From: Endothia cerciana
Lineage: Eukaryota > Ascomycota > Sordariomycetes > Diaporthales > Cryphonectriaceae
DNA length: 64,000 nt
Reading direction: 5' to 3'
Assembly (NCBI GenBank): GCA_026119935.1
Contig: JALRMH010000035.1
Span: forward strand, 62,001-126,000
The notes beneath the pieces were generated by a model. It was given only the letters and a program-made list of their open reading frames with translations. It made no database searches and was not told where the DNA came from. Position numbers and translations under genes: made by a program. Below are positions 1-11,865 of this stretch, in pieces. Numbering within the stretch: position 1 is the stretch's first letter; each line of letters begins with the position of its first letter.

Positions 1-871
1 CCATCCTCTGGGGGTGTCGACCGGTCCAACATACTATCCCCACCGCTAGAAGCAGAACGATACCTCCAAGGTGGGTGTGTGCCAGAGAGGTCTCCATCCT
101 CGAGTTGGCCTTCGGTTCACTTTTGACCGGTTCACGCAAGAGTTCGATCGAATGGAAGATATGCGGGACAAACCGAGCCGGTGTTTTAAAGGTCCAAGAT
201 ATGTGACCTGTTGTTTCATTAGTTTCAGGCCGAGGTAGTCTCGATATTTATTATTTCGGGCAGGAATGAGCTCATGAAGGCGGGTGTGCGCAGAGGCCAG
301 CCTCCTCCTCAGGAGATGTCACGAGGCTTCTTAATCTGCTGGCTATCTTGTTACATTCCGGGAGAATGACAAACGACAGGGCCGCGAATGTAGAATGTAG
401 TCCCTGCTAATCTCGGATGTGTGGTCGAGGTACATCTTAACGCCCGGCTCGGAACCATCTCCTCACGCCTCGAATTTGATATTTATTCCCCCAAGTAGGC
501 TGCCCAGGTGACGTCGCACAGCGCACACGACCAGGGAAACTCGGCCTCTTCGGTGTCGCGAGATGCAGATGCCACCATACCGCCCTCCCGTCGATCGACG
601 AATCGCCTGCCGAGGAAGACGCTGTCGAGGCGAGCGTATATCACTTCCCCTCTCGCTAAAACAACAACGCTGCAGCGTGCTGTCAGGGGGTTCTGTTGTT
701 GAAGGAATGCGGGTCCCCCCCGTCCCCGCAAACACCGGGTTCACCGTACGGAACGTGGAAGAAGGAAGGTCCCAATGCGGTGCTGTCGAGCTGCGACGGC
801 GAATCACGCACACAGTACTACCATTCGGCTCGCGGCTCTCCCGTCGCCGCCGAACCCATGTCTTTCACATC
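1..871. other. Left-edge spacer, no supported gene
   Basis: No reading frame here shows a recognisable domain or a credible exon structure. The overlapping short frames at about 480-810 on both strands look like chance openings in GC-rich DNA. The stretch is the 3' flank of the minus-strand glycosidase gene that starts at 1837. Confidence 0.6.
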
Positions 872-1837
872 CTAGATCGTGATCTGCACGGGTCGTATCG
901 TCCCGTCGCCGCCGAAGTAAAGCCTCTCCATGGCCAGCACCCTCTTGTTGGCGTCCCTCTCCCCAGGGTCGCGCCTGTGGTAGACGATGTACCACGTGTC
1001 GGTCCCCGGCAGGTTGAGCACGCTGTTGTGGCCGGTCGCCACCGCGACCGCCGGGTCCTGGCGCAGGATCACGCCCCGGTCCTCGAACGGCCCCAGTGGG
1101 GACCCCGCCATGCCGTACGAGACCTGGTACGTCGGGTCGCCGTAGCCGTTCTCGGACCACGTCATGTAGTACGTCGCCCCGCGCCGGAAGACCTTGGTGC
1201 CCTCGACGAACCGGGGGCTCGGCGTCACGTCCTTGAAGAGGTGGGTGGTGCCGTTCGGCTCGCCGGGCAGCGCCCGGAAGCTGACCATGTCCTCGTCCAG
1301 CAGCGCGACGTTGACCGCCGTGCCGCCGTAGTAGAAGTAGGCCCGGCCGTCGTTGTCGACAAAAACGTCTGGGTCCATGGGGTTCGCGTTGTTAATGACC
1401 GAATCGATGAGGCGGCCCCCCAGGGCGTCCCTGTAGGGCCCTCCCGGTGAGTCAGCGACCGCGACACCGATCCCGGCGGTCTCCGTATCGGTCCGCAGCC
1501 CGTTGGCGCTGAAGTACAGATAGTACTTGCCGTTCCTCCTGACAGACGCCGGCGCCCACAGGTTATTCCTGGCCCACGGCACCTCGTCCGGCGTGAGGAT
1601 GGCAGGGTGCCTCGACCAGTGGACCAGGTCGGTGGAGGAGAAGCCGTCAAAGTATGTCTGGTCTTTGAAGGGTATGGATGTGGTCGGGAACAACCAGAAG
1701 ACGCCGTCGTACACGCGGATCTCAGGGTCGGCATACCATCCTTTGAAGATGGGCGAGACCATTTTTCTTGGTTGGGGGATGACACTTGCTCGGGCCCCCA
1801 TAATGGTGGCCAGACATTTCATCAGAGATGATCTCAT
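872..1837 (-). CDS. Glycoside hydrolase family 43 protein (arabinanase/beta-xylosidase type)
   Basis: Single-exon frame of 321 codons. The family uses a five-bladed beta-propeller to cleave arabinan, xylan or related side-chain linkages. The three expected acidic residues are visible: Asp in GWYADPEI near residue 37 (base), Asp in MDPDVFVDNDG near residue 155 (pKa modulator) and Glu in FVEGTKVF near residue 213 (acid). The propeller His motif ATGHNSVL lies near residue 270, and the C-terminus GDGTIRPVQIT is typical of the family. No convincing signal peptide is seen, so the protein may be intracellular. The ATG at 1762 (context AAAAATGG, giving MVSPIFKGWYADPE) is a strong alternative start and would give about 296 residues; the longer start is kept because the frame is open. 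Substrate specificity cannot be read from sequence alone. Confidence 0.9.
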   Translation of the reverse strand: MRSSLMKCLATIMGARASVIPQPRKMVSPIFKGWYADPEIRVYDGVFWLFPTTSIPFKDQTYFDGFSSTDLVHWSRHPAILTPDEVPWARNNLWAPASVRRNGKYYLYFSANGLRTDTETAGIGVAVADSPGGPYRDALGGRLIDSVINNANPMDPDVFVDNDGRAYFYYGGTAVNVALLDEDMVSFRALPGEPNGTTHLFKDVTPSPRFVEGTKVFRRGATYYMTWSENGYGDPTYQVSYGMAGSPLGPFEDRGVILRQDPAVAVATGHNSVLNLPGTDTWYIVYHRRDPGERDANKRVLAMERLYFGGDGTIRPVQITI

Positions 1838-2350
1838 ATTGGCGAGGAAGGGTTAGAGCTGTCCTCGATATTGCTTGCTTCCTGATCTCGTGCTTGACTG
1901 GATCTGGGTTCCGGAATGTTTCTACCGTGGAGAATCTGCACTGGTTCTTGAAATCAGGTGTTCAAAGGTGAGAGGGTCTGGTTGAAAGCGTGGAGGTTCT
2001 GGACTGTGATCAAAGGGGCCTCTCTGGTTTATGTATTCAGAAGGTATGCAGACAATATCATTGCCAAGAAGAGGCCATACATCCACTAAACTTGCCCGAC
2101 GATCTCCTAGATGGTAATTGTACAAAAGCCTTGGGCTAGGACCTTCTGGCCTGCGAGCTAGGAACAGGGCCAAGCCCTGAGGTCAAGGCGCTCACCTGCC
2201 AGGGCACTAGATTCAATGTCTGTTAATGTAGGTCCGCTGTGTTCTTTTGTATTTTATGGTGCAATGACTATTGTTACCTAGAATAGAAGCGCTACTGTGC
2301 CAGGTCCAGCGCTGTGATTTCAAGTTCTGATCCTCCGCACATTCAAGGCA
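1838..2350. other. Spacer upstream of the GH43 gene
   Basis: This is the 5' flank of the GH43 gene and the 3' flank of the F-box relic. A minus-strand frame at 1922-2173 lacks an ATG and has no recognisable domain. Nothing else is supported. Confidence 0.5.
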
Positions 2351-4065
2351 CTAGCTCCAAAGCGACGGATCTCGACGGCTCGGCAGGTCTTCACGATCTG
2401 ATATCCTGCGAATGATACTATCGTCCTTGAGCAGCCTTCGATATGCTGCGTCGGGTTTCTTAGGAATTGTCCAGCGCATGCCCGTGTCCAGGTACGGCCT
2501 ACGGTCAGTAAAGGAAGTTGTTATGATCAAAGATCCAGACAGAGGCGTTGGGAGTGCCGGTGCCGGTGCGCAAGTTCTTACTGGTTCTGCGAATAATCGG
2601 CATTCCCAGGTAATATTCGAGGTTAGGGCATCTCCCGTGGTTAGTGTCACCATACCAGTTCGTGAATTCCAACTTCAACCGCTGAAGCTTAGGCATCCGC
2701 AGCATGGCATTCGCCAATCTTAGCATGAGAGGACTGTAGTGACTCGGATCCACGCGATCCCGCCAGGCACAGAGGATTGTGGCCGTTCTGCATGCGTCGT
2801 GTCTGATCGGGATATGGAAAAGAGCCAGTCGTCGGTGGCTGGCGGTCTCCCGTCAGAAGCCAGCTACCGCCCGGAGTCAGAAGGCCAGCCTCCATCCCGA
2901 CTACCTCCATAAACGGCCAGAGCTCTCCGCGTCCGGGGGGGGGGGGGCAACTGAAATAAATCGGCTGATATGATAAAGTGCCCTGTGAGCGCAAGCTTCC
3001 GAACCGGGCTTCTCTGACAGATCTTGTTGATCGCGCGGCCGAGCAGATCGACATGGGGACTCCTGGGGTCGTAGACTGAACCTGGCTTGAAGTCTTGATC
3101 ACATATCTTGGCACGCAAGTCACAGATACGAAGATCTGTGAGGTTTCCCAAGGGGAAGCTCTGATAAGATGCGACCGACGTCTTGTCGTGGTCAGAGATG
3201 TCAGAGATGTGCGGACAAGGGTTGACAACGTTAACAACGTCGAGTGCACTCACCACACCGCTGCTCACGTCGAACTGTCTTGAGACGGTTTTCGACATAG
3301 GAAGATCCATATCAGCCAGCCGAACATTCGGCAGTGCTCCTAGGTTGTGAGCAAGCGTTGCAGGGTGAATGCCCCGGCTGCCGGCAACAGAGGTGGGACA
3401 AAAGTTTCCCACCGCGCCCACTGGAGACAGGCGGTCCATGGCCATTCCGAGATAGCTTTCCATGGTGCGTATTCCCATCCAGTCGCCCCATTCTATCACC
3501 TTGTCGCCGTCATGGATGATCATGACGTGGTCAACGTCGGATGGAGAGAATACGGAGAGGTGTAGGGAGATAGGAACCACATTTCTCTCGGCCCCCTCTT
3601 GAGCCTCCTCCCGCGGGGTACCATCTGCTCAGGAGATAAGAGAAACCGCTTCACAGCCTAGGCAAAACGACAACGACTGTTGTTCTTACGCTTGGCCCGT
3701 TCAGATTCTAGACGCCACTGCACAATGCCGGGCTCGCGGGGTGATATCAGCGTGTGTTGGATTCCGTTGTGCAGAACTGAGCGCGGAGCCCCTCGTCCAA
3801 AGTCGCGCTCTGTTCGACGAAGGCAGGGGGACTCCTCTTACTGATCAGGGTACCTATCCCAGGGGGTCCCATCCCGAACAATGCGTTCGAACATGCCAAG
3901 ATTGCTGCTGCAAACCTTAATCCTCCTGAAGGTACGATGCTCGACCGCAACCTGCCATCTGCGGCCAATCCACGAATATCCGGAGAGGGGGGCACGCCCC
4001 ACTGTGTCTTGAGCCAAGATCTGGTCAAGAATGTTGTCGATAATCTCGACCGGTAGCGTGTCCAT
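2351..4065 (-). pseudogene. Decayed F-box-like protein gene
   Basis: Fragments of one fungal F-box-type protein lie in order on the minus strand but in shifting frames. An N-terminal F-box-like segment starts at ATG 4065 (LPVEIIDNILDQI, then a segment with RRWQVAVEHRTFRRIKV) and stops at 3838. The middle block runs 3580-2950 (PISLHLSVFSPSDVDHVM; later LTDLRICDL, INKICQRSPVRKL). A block around 2935-2850 (PFMEVVGMEAGLLTPGG) sits in another frame, followed by a block near 2750-2505 (LANAMLRMPKLQRL, EFTNWYGDT) and an end block 2450-2351 (YLDTGMRWTIPKK). A 13-nt G tract at 2935-2947 sits exactly where the frame changes after ISADLFQ. At least three frame changes without convincing splice sites suggest a pseudogene. 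Unusual introns or assembly errors in the homopolymer remain possible. Confidence 0.6.
2935..2947. repeat. Poly-G tract (13 nt) inside the F-box relic
   Basis: Thirteen consecutive G on the plus strand (C on the coding strand). The reading frame of the relic differs before and after the tract, so its length determines whether the flanking blocks join. Confidence 0.9.
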
Positions 4066-5148
4066 GGCGTGGAGTGTAATTCAAGCCTCAAGGAGATTCT
4101 ACCTTGTGATATCTTGATGTGGTTTCCCGGTCTATTCGCATCTACATGGTGTTGCTGTGGACGGCAGGAGGAACCTATTGTGTTAAGAGAGTTCAGGAAA
4201 CAAAGAGATCAGAGGCCAGGGACAGGACACAGAGAGACGAGAAGGAAGGTATCTGCGGATGAGGGTCGTTAGAGTAAGGGCAGGAGTGGTTAGAAGGCGA
4301 AGGCATAAGTTGCGTTATTTAGTTTTATTAGTCTTAGGGTGGTACGAAATAGCACCAGGCCTCAGGACTCTCACTTGCTAGCCATACCCTACACATACGA
4401 AGACCCTCGTCATGTTAACTAGACAGCGTTCTGGAGAGACCTGGAAGCTGGAAGCACCCGTCGAGCTTATTTTCAACCCCCGTGCTCCGTTCTTGCTGCC
4501 CTTCTCCAGCTACTAGACTCAAGAAGAATGTCCACCGCAGACATACAGACCTGTACACATTTGAAGCGTCTCATCTCAGTCTACCACCCACTGCATTCTG
4601 GATGTCTAATGTCCAATCCAATCTACGGTAAAGTTCCTCGCGACAAGATGGTGGTCGTCAAACATAGTCGCATTGGTTGTGGGCCCTTAGGAGCGCGCGG
4701 GTGTGGGTTTGGGGGGGGGGGGACAACATTCATGTGCTGTCGTAGCACTGATCCTTACCCACCCCAATCATTGGGCCAAGGGTAGCTTTGGGGGAGGGGC
4801 GGGGGCGGTAGGGCCATAGCTTCACGAAGCAGGGGGTCACGCGAGGGGTACAGCGACCTAGCTATCCGTGTTTCACCCAACTGCTGCTGCTGCTCGAGCG
4901 CGTGGGTACGGACTGACCACGTACCAGAGTGCCGTGCTGACCGGCTGAGGCACACTTGGCCTTCGTGTCTTGACTCACAAACATAGATCTAGCCTTGGAG
5001 CCCGCCCGTTGCGAACCCGTCCCTCTTGAGGCCCGAGACACGGCAAGAGAAGCATCGATCACATCGACACAATCGGAGGACGCCAGACACATCCTTCCAG
5101 GCGCGACCTCCCACCAAGCCCAGCCTCACATAATATATACCTATAAAC
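4066..5148. other. Spacer with poly-G tract, no supported gene
   Basis: It lies between the divergent F-box relic and the EXPERA-type gene and should hold the promoter of the latter. A 12-nt G tract occurs at 4711-4722 and a short CTG run near 4878-4893. AT-rich TATATA/TATAAA strings at 5131-5147 are too close to the ATG at 5149 to be an ordinary TATA box. Confidence 0.5.
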
Positions 5149-5990
5149 ATGGTGGAGACACGCTCTGGCTCGCGGGCCCTGACGCCAGCGCTGGAGACGG
5201 AGACCCCCGCGCGGCGCCGCGGCGGTGGAGGCGGCGGCGGCAGCAGGCGCTCGGCAGCAGACGGGAAGAAAGAGGGCTGGTCGCACGCGCCGACGACGGT
5301 GACGCTCGCCTGGCTGGCCGTGTCGCTGCCGCTCGTGGCCTGGGACACGGGCTACGTGCTGGGCCGCCCGGCGACGATGCCGGGCGGGTGGGCCCACGCG
5401 CCCTTGTGGACGCCCTACGAGCTGTACGGCGAAGTCGACCACATGTACGGCCGCAAGCAGTGGGACCTGGGCAACGGCTTCACGGCCGCCCAGGGCTGCC
5501 TCAACGTCGTCGAGACCCTCATGTACCTCGCCTACGTCGCCATCTGGTATCGTGCCGCGGCCGTGCCGCGGGGCGCCACCAGCACCACCACGGCGCCGAG
5601 GAGGAGGAGGGTCGCCGGTCGGGCAGGTGCGCTAGCCGTCGCCGTCGGGTTCGCGGCGTCCGTCATGACGGTCAGCAAGACGCTGCTCTACTGGCTGAAC
5701 GAATACTTCTCTGGCTTTGACAACATCGGGCACAACAAGCCGTGGGACCTGATCCTGCTCTGGATCATACCCAAGTGCGTTTAATCCCCCTCCTCGCAGC
5801 ATATCCTCCCTCCCCCCACTCTCTTGTCCTGTCTATGGGGTGGAAGACGACCTGTAGAGACTAATTGTGAACTGCATGTAGTGGTGCCTGGATAATCGTT
5901 CCGTCATACATGATCTACCAGATCGGCTCCGAAATTATCGACGCCATCGACATCGCGTCTCGAGCTACAGGATCTGCCAAGGACGAGTGA
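5149..5990 (+). CDS. EXPERA/emopamil-binding-like integral membrane protein
   Basis: Two exons, 5149-5774 and 5882-5990, joined across a 107-nt intron (AA|GTGCGT ... GCATGTAG|T), restore a 244-residue protein. After a Gly-rich basic N-terminus (about residues 1-45) come four or five hydrophobic segments (VTLAWLAVSLPLVAWDTGYV; ETLMYLAYVAIWY; GALAVAVGFAASVMTVSKTL; LILLWIIP; AWIIVPSYMIYQIG). The order of aromatic and acidic residues (WTPYELYGEVDHMYG ... FTAAQGCLNVVETLMY) resembles the EXPERA fold shared by sterol isomerase EBP and the sigma-2 receptor. Fungi have many uncharacterised members of this type. Location is likely the ER membrane. Whether it isomerises sterols is unknown. The splice is well supported because the second exon continues the hydrophobic domain and ends in a short charged tail. 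Confidence 0.85.
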
Positions 5991-6553
5991 CACATGTTGG
6001 GACACACAGCAAGTGAGCAGGGTGTGTATGTGCATCGGCGCCAATGAGACATGACGAACGAGCCACGAAGGGTCACGGGTGGGCTATCTATTCCTGACGC
6101 CACTGTGGGCAGGGCATAGTATCTAGGGCGGCAACCGTGGATTTTGCAGATTCTCCTGGGCCTGGGACTGGGTCTAGAAAATTGGGTAGCACTTCGGATT
6201 TATTCATGAGGATAACCAATTTTTTTTTTTTTTTTTTTTTTTGGAATTTCTTTCTCTTCTCCGATAGCCATTACACCTTTGATTACCTTCGTTTTAATGA
6301 GGTGTAACTAGTGTCTGGGTAGATCAACGTAACGCGGGTGCTGGTGGACGAGTTGCTGGACTCCGAAAAGACTGTCGGGTATCTCGAAAGTCGTGAACAA
6401 AAGGAAAGAAAAGCCGTGAAAGAACGATGGCCGAGAGTACGGCACGAAAAAAAACATTAAAGAGTCCGGCGCCAAACCTCCCATTTTTTTCCCGACCCTG
6501 CCGGCGCGTTTCCAAACCATACATAATAAGACTGTAATATTTGCCCGAAGCAA
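5991..6553. other. Convergent 3' spacer with T23 tract
   Basis: It separates the 3' ends of the EXPERA-type gene (+) and the DUF8004-like gene (-). It contains an uninterrupted T run at 6220-6242. No gene is supported. Confidence 0.6.
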
Positions 6554-9437
6554 TCACCTTAATGGCTGGATGGGCTGCAGGCCCCCGAGGTCTGTAAACT
6601 GTTCCCACGTACACGGTGGAGATACTTCCGACGGGTCGTGCACTGCTGCCCCCCAGTCGCTGGAGGCGCGCGAGACATCGTCCTCGTCGGCCTCCAGGTG
6701 GTCCTGGGCCCGCGGCTGGTCTATGGCCTTGCGGATCCGCAATGGCGAGGGCTGCAGGCCGGCCTCCGTGTCACCGCTGCCCCCGTCGTTCTCGCGGAGG
6801 GGGGCCACCAGGTCCAGGAGGCTCCAGCGCTTGGACCCTGGCGTGCTGGACCTCTTGCTACTGCGTCGCGGCAGGGGCGGCGGCGGCCCGCTCGCGGATG
6901 CGCCCGTGAGGATGTCGTCGCTCGAGTACATATTGCGCAGGGATTTCCGGGTGCTCCGCCTTCGGACTGGGAATGGGAGGCTGTCGTAGTGGGCGTCCAC
7001 GGCTGCGTGATCCTCGTCAGTAGGACCCGCAGCCGCGGCGTCGGATACCAAGGCTGGGGAGCTCTTCCAGCTGACGCTCGTCTGCCGCCATGGTACCGGG
7101 CTCAGGGGCTCAACAACGGTGGTGGGGGTGGTCGAGGCTGAACTTGGGGCACCGGTAGATGACAATGAGGCTGAGGTCGCGTGGCTCCTTGTGGAGGCTG
7201 TGGAGGCTGACCGACTTGTTGTTGCGACAACTGATTGGTGGAGTGGCAAACCAGATCGATCGTTCACGTCCTCGCCGATATCTGCCCCTTCTGTCGGCAG
7301 GTTGACGGCGCTGTTCGTCCCATTGCCGTACCCATGAATAATGATTTCGCGATACGTTGATCTGCACGCTTGGGGTGCCCTGAGGGTTGTGCATGCCGAA
7401 CTTGAGGTAGCGGGCCGCTGGGTAGCGTTCCTGAAAACACCCAGGGACCTCCGGATGGACATGCTCCTCGTAATGCTTTGTGACCGTGACCGTGGAAGAG
7501 AAACAACATCGTTGCCAGGCCCACACCGCCCGTGAGTCCCTCCTTGGTGGGTCAGGGCGAAGTAATCGATATCAGGCTTGATCTCGACGTCACCGTGTAG
7601 CCATGACTCTGCTGTCGACAACATGACAGGAGTCAGCAGGGGCACAGCACTGACCGATCGATGACGCTCTGGGGTGCGAGGCCTATTGAAGGCTGGTGAG
7701 GCGTGGACTCCGTCTGTCGTCTGCCATGGGGGTGTGCCTTTCGTCGAGACACCCAGATGGTAGTCTACCTCCGTGGTGAACTTGACCTCTCTCGGGACCT
7801 CAGCACAGCTGCGCAGCGTTTGATATACCGCATAAACGAGCAGCCACCTCACCTTCCTTGCGTCTCCCGTGCTGATGCCGAAACTTCCGGCCTGCTCGCC
7901 TTTGCGCCGGATGAGAACTGAGTCCTCTTCGAATTTCCGGTAGGCCAGGACCAGCTCGTTGTCAAAGATATGAGCTTTTGAGTGATTCGTAGCTCTAAGT
8001 AGCGCAGCATATGCGACATGGCGCTTGTCAGGGCGTAGCCTGCTTTCTCGGAACCCGAGCCTCCCGATGAAAGAGGGCACTAAGCTCCTTCGACGAGACT
8101 GCTTTGTCCTACTCGGCTCCGGGAGGAGCGGTAAAGGGTGGCCCAGGGGAGTAAGCATGTGCCTCGTGTCGAACTCGTGGACACTTTGCAGGACGCAAAG
8201 TCCGCCCTGGGCGACGGGAGGAGTGCTATCGGCCGTGGTGAACTTCTCATCGACCAGGTATCCGTACAGCGCTTCAAAGTCCGCCTTCATGAAGCCGTAT
8301 ACGTCGGGCCGGAAGATGGTGCCGCATGGCGGGTTCAAAGGCGGCGGAGGAAAGCTACCGAACTTTGTCCTGTAGAAGCCACGGATATAAGACCTGAAAC
8401 GGTCGAGATGTGCTCGCTCGCCCGCTGACAGGCCGACATGGGCTTCAGACAGTTCTTCCCTGAGGAGGTCGCCCAGCATTGTGCCAGCGCGGCTGAGCCG
8501 AAATTCCATATCCACCCTCGCCCGCTTGATAAGCTTCCGCGACGCGACGCTAATGCGCTGGGAGACGGATGTTAGTGCCTTGCGACATCGAAGCTGGCTG
8601 GCCGGTCATGATTGGGATCGGAAATTATACTCACAGAAAACTCCGGGTACTTATACAATCGCTCGCTCATCCCCACGCAGTGTGAAAACGCGTCGATATA
8701 AAGGTCCCGGATGTGGAAGATTTCGGCCACATGCAACATGGCCACGGCGTGGTCCGGCTGGTTGCGCATGTCCAAGTATTCCTTCTCGTCGAGATAATCC
8801 AACAAGTCCTGGATGTTATTGGCATCAGGCTCACGAAACTCGTCCATGCTGTGAACGAGTCCGATGATGGCGTTCCCTAGATGGTCTCCAACGAGTGGAC
8901 GGCGGCATATCCACGCAAGAAGATTCCGGGTAGCGACATGATACTGCAACGCCTGTGATCGACTTGCCGTCGTGGGTGCGGGCACGTATAGGTCGACATG
9001 ACCATTCTGATGAGCCTCCTGCTCGGACACGGACCGGTCCACGAATCTCTCGATCAGCGGCTGAGCCTGAGCAGCAAGAAGACATTCAAAGGGAATCTTG
9101 AAGGCGGCTCCATGCTGCGACTGCCCCTTCTCGTAGAGGTGCACGAAACAGTTGCCATTACGGATATACAGTTCTGGGTCCTATGCGGAGCTCAGCAATT
9201 TAGTGACTGCTCACAGGAGAGAGGGGCCGGAGGATCCTCCTATGCAAAGGCCGAGTGAGGGCGACAGTGATCGAAACCTACCTTTCTCAGGCAGTCCCAT
9301 GCGGAGCTGCTCCTAGCAGCACCGTCGAACTTCTTCAAACTTGGCTGGCGGAACGGCCTCACATCCCTAGCCCCATGGTCGCCCGGTTGTTTGGCCTTCC
9401 AGCCTCGCCACCGATTAGATACTCCGTTGTACAGCAT
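6554..9437 (-). CDS. DUF8004-like fungal protein, three exons, 5' end uncertain
   Basis: Minus-strand exons 9437(or beyond)-9282, 9180-8635 and 8557-6554 join in phase 0 through introns of 101 nt (AAAG|GTAGGT ... GCATAG|GAC) and 77 nt (TTTCT|GTGAGT ... CCCAG|CGC), giving about 901 residues from the ATG at 9437. The order of motifs (KKFDGAARSSSAWDCLRK, DPELYIRNGNCFVHLYEKG, RNLLAWICRRPLVGDHLG, LYKYPEFS, ISVASRKLIKRARVDM, YIRGFYRTKFGSFPP) matches a large fungal family that I recall as DUF8004; its function is unknown. The second half (from about residue 430) is Ser/Thr/Pro-rich, charged and probably disordered. The frame stays open upstream to 9593 without another ATG, so an upstream exon may exist. 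A cytosolic scaffold or signalling role is a guess only. Confidence 0.8.
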
Positions 9438-11865
9438 GACGCTGGAGTATCTCGGACGGGAAGACGGGACTGAGGGCGAGGAGGCCGCAGCGAGGCTGTT
9501 TATGTTCTTTGTATGAGTACGATTCGCCGACCAGCCTATCGTATTGATCAACTGGGTTGGACCTGGTCCAGAGGCTACCGGGGCACTGGCGTACTATGGT
9601 GTCAAGATAGCCATATGTGAGCTAGCTATTCGGTAGCGGCGCCAAGTCAGCCTACAATTGCTAGTATTGGGCTTGTGGCTACGGCGATGGGGCCTGGCGA
9701 TTAAAACTCAGTCGACATTCCCGGAGAAGCTGCGCGGAAGCCTTACGGCATATGGTGTGTACGGAAGATCTCGTGTTTATACAAGCAAAATGCAGATGCA
9801 GAAGATAGATCAGATGTGAGCCGGCTGGTCTTTGTTGACGCTGACATTGTGGAGAGGATGCGGCGTTCCAATGGGCGCCTAGGAGATGGGGGAGGCTAGG
9901 AATGACAGTCCCCAAAACACTCGACCCGCACTTAAAAAGACGGCATTCCCGTGAGACATTTTTTGTGAGACCACCTGCAGTGAGAATAATGGCCACGAGG
10001 AGCAGCACTTGAAGTTCAAGTTGCATGACCTTCGGGGTACCCGCAACAGTGAGGAGCAGCCGCGCAAGCAGTGCCACGAGTTGAGAACAGTTGCTGCTCG
10101 TGCAACCACCCGGAACCACATTGAAGAATGAAGAGAGCGTGGTACATTATGCCTGGACGGGACCCTGCGGATCCGTGTCGTAGCTCCATCAACAAGGCGC
10201 CAAGTCTCGCACTCAGCTCGCAGTAGCCCCGGTTGACGTGACCTCTCACGAACGCCGACAAGTGGGATTCCGCATGTCCGTGCACAGATTAAAAGTGCAC
10301 CTTGTAACGACGGCAGCAGGCTAGGCTAGGCCAGGCCGGGTCGACCGCGACGCAAAACCCGAGGCACCGGGAGGAAAAACAAGGCTCGGGGGCGGTTCTG
10401 GAATCCAAGGCATAGAAAACCAGTGTGCCAGGCTGTCGGGACTCAAGTTGCAGTCCTTCAGGATGCGACGATAATCAACAGACCTAGAGGTAGGTGGCTA
10501 GCATGCCGGGGGTTGACCCGAAGTGATGGCAGAGAGTACTTAGTAACATGGCCAGTTCGTCCATCGATTTCAGACGGTGGGCACCATCAAATTGCATTCC
10601 CTAGTGCCGGCAAGAGATGTTTCCGGGATCGTCAGCAAGACAGGTCGGTCTGTCTGACCCATCCGAAGAGAACACAGGCTTGACAGAGTAACCGGAGGTA
10701 TGACTTAAGAAGGATGACGAAGATGAAAAATGGTGGCTCGAGACCAAGCCGGTGTCCGGACCGGGACGTGGGGATCGTGATGCAGCGGCGCACGACGGGA
10801 TGCTGCTTGGTGCTTGGATTGTCAAGGCTTTGTACGGGCACCATGGTGGACAGACAGCAGTAGTATGCATCTCTCGGGCCGCCGCAAAATACCACGGCAC
10901 ACCCTGCGCCTTGCGACTCGCCGAACGGTCCCGGATACAGATGAAGGTGCAACGTGCAAGACGCAGTGTGCAAGATGTTGAGGTGTTGGCCACGGGACGG
11001 ATGAATCACTGAACCATCACGACTTGAAGGTCAAGGATTGCTCCATCATGGCAGGCCATCCATCCACCCATCCACCTGTAAGAATCCATCATGGCATCGT
11101 CAATGACTTGGTCGGTCAGATGGAGTTGGGGCCAGAGACCAACAACATCCGAAGTCGAGCGTGCTGTTGCAGCATCGTGAGACTGTTGGAGGCTTCAAGT
11201 CGTCGTCGTCCGGCCAGAGCCCCTTTCAGTTGGATTAGGCTCAGGCTCAGGCTCAGGCTCAGGCGCATGCTCAGGCTGTCGTACCCGTCATGGTACGCTT
11301 GCAGTTTTAGGCATGCTTGTGGCCGGTCCGTAGCAGAAGGTACCGTGTTTTGTGTCGTCAAATTGGATCTTGCATCCGAAGTTGAGGACATGCGGAGTGA
11401 GCTCAGTTGATAATTACTTGATAGACCCGCTGGAAAGGGGGGGTGGGGGTTGCTTGGCAGGGATTGCACGGCTCTCTGACTGGATGGACCCCCCCTCCCC
11501 CAATCCACCACCCCTCCTCGCATGGCGCTCATACTGAAGGGTTGGATAGCTCTATGAAGACGTCTCCGTCACCTCGGGAGCTTCACCCAGCACAACTCGA
11601 CTCGTGTAACTCTGCGGTTCAACCTCCGCACGCGTACCTCGCCGGAACACGACATCCCAACGCTAGTCATGACTCGATGATCTCCATTGTCGTCTGTCGT
11701 CCTACGTATGCTTCTTGTGTGGGCGCCGAGAAGATGAGCCTATGAGGCATCCTCTACTGTCAGCGTGTCTCGGCCCTTCGTCGCGTCGCGATATCCCGTG
11801 CACGGCAGCAGCTGGAGGAGCCGGGTGTGGTCATGCGCCGGACCTGACCAGCGCTGTCCATCAAG
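9438..11865. other. Long spacer, no supported gene
   Basis: It lies between the divergent DUF8004-like and dynactin genes. Short frames on both strands show no domains, conserved motifs or paired splice sites. It may hold the missing 5' exon of the DUF8004-like gene near 9600-10120, but no candidate is convincing. A hexamer repeat at 11237-11278 is listed separately. Confidence 0.5.
11237..11278. repeat. CAGGCT hexamer microsatellite
   Basis: Five consecutive CAGGCT/CTCAGG units followed by a degenerate GCATG and one more unit. Confidence 0.85.

Noticed and set aside
1922..2173. 83-codon minus-strand frame downstream of the F-box relic
   Set aside because: It has no ATG (opens with TTG), no recognised domain, and lies outside the end block of the relic.
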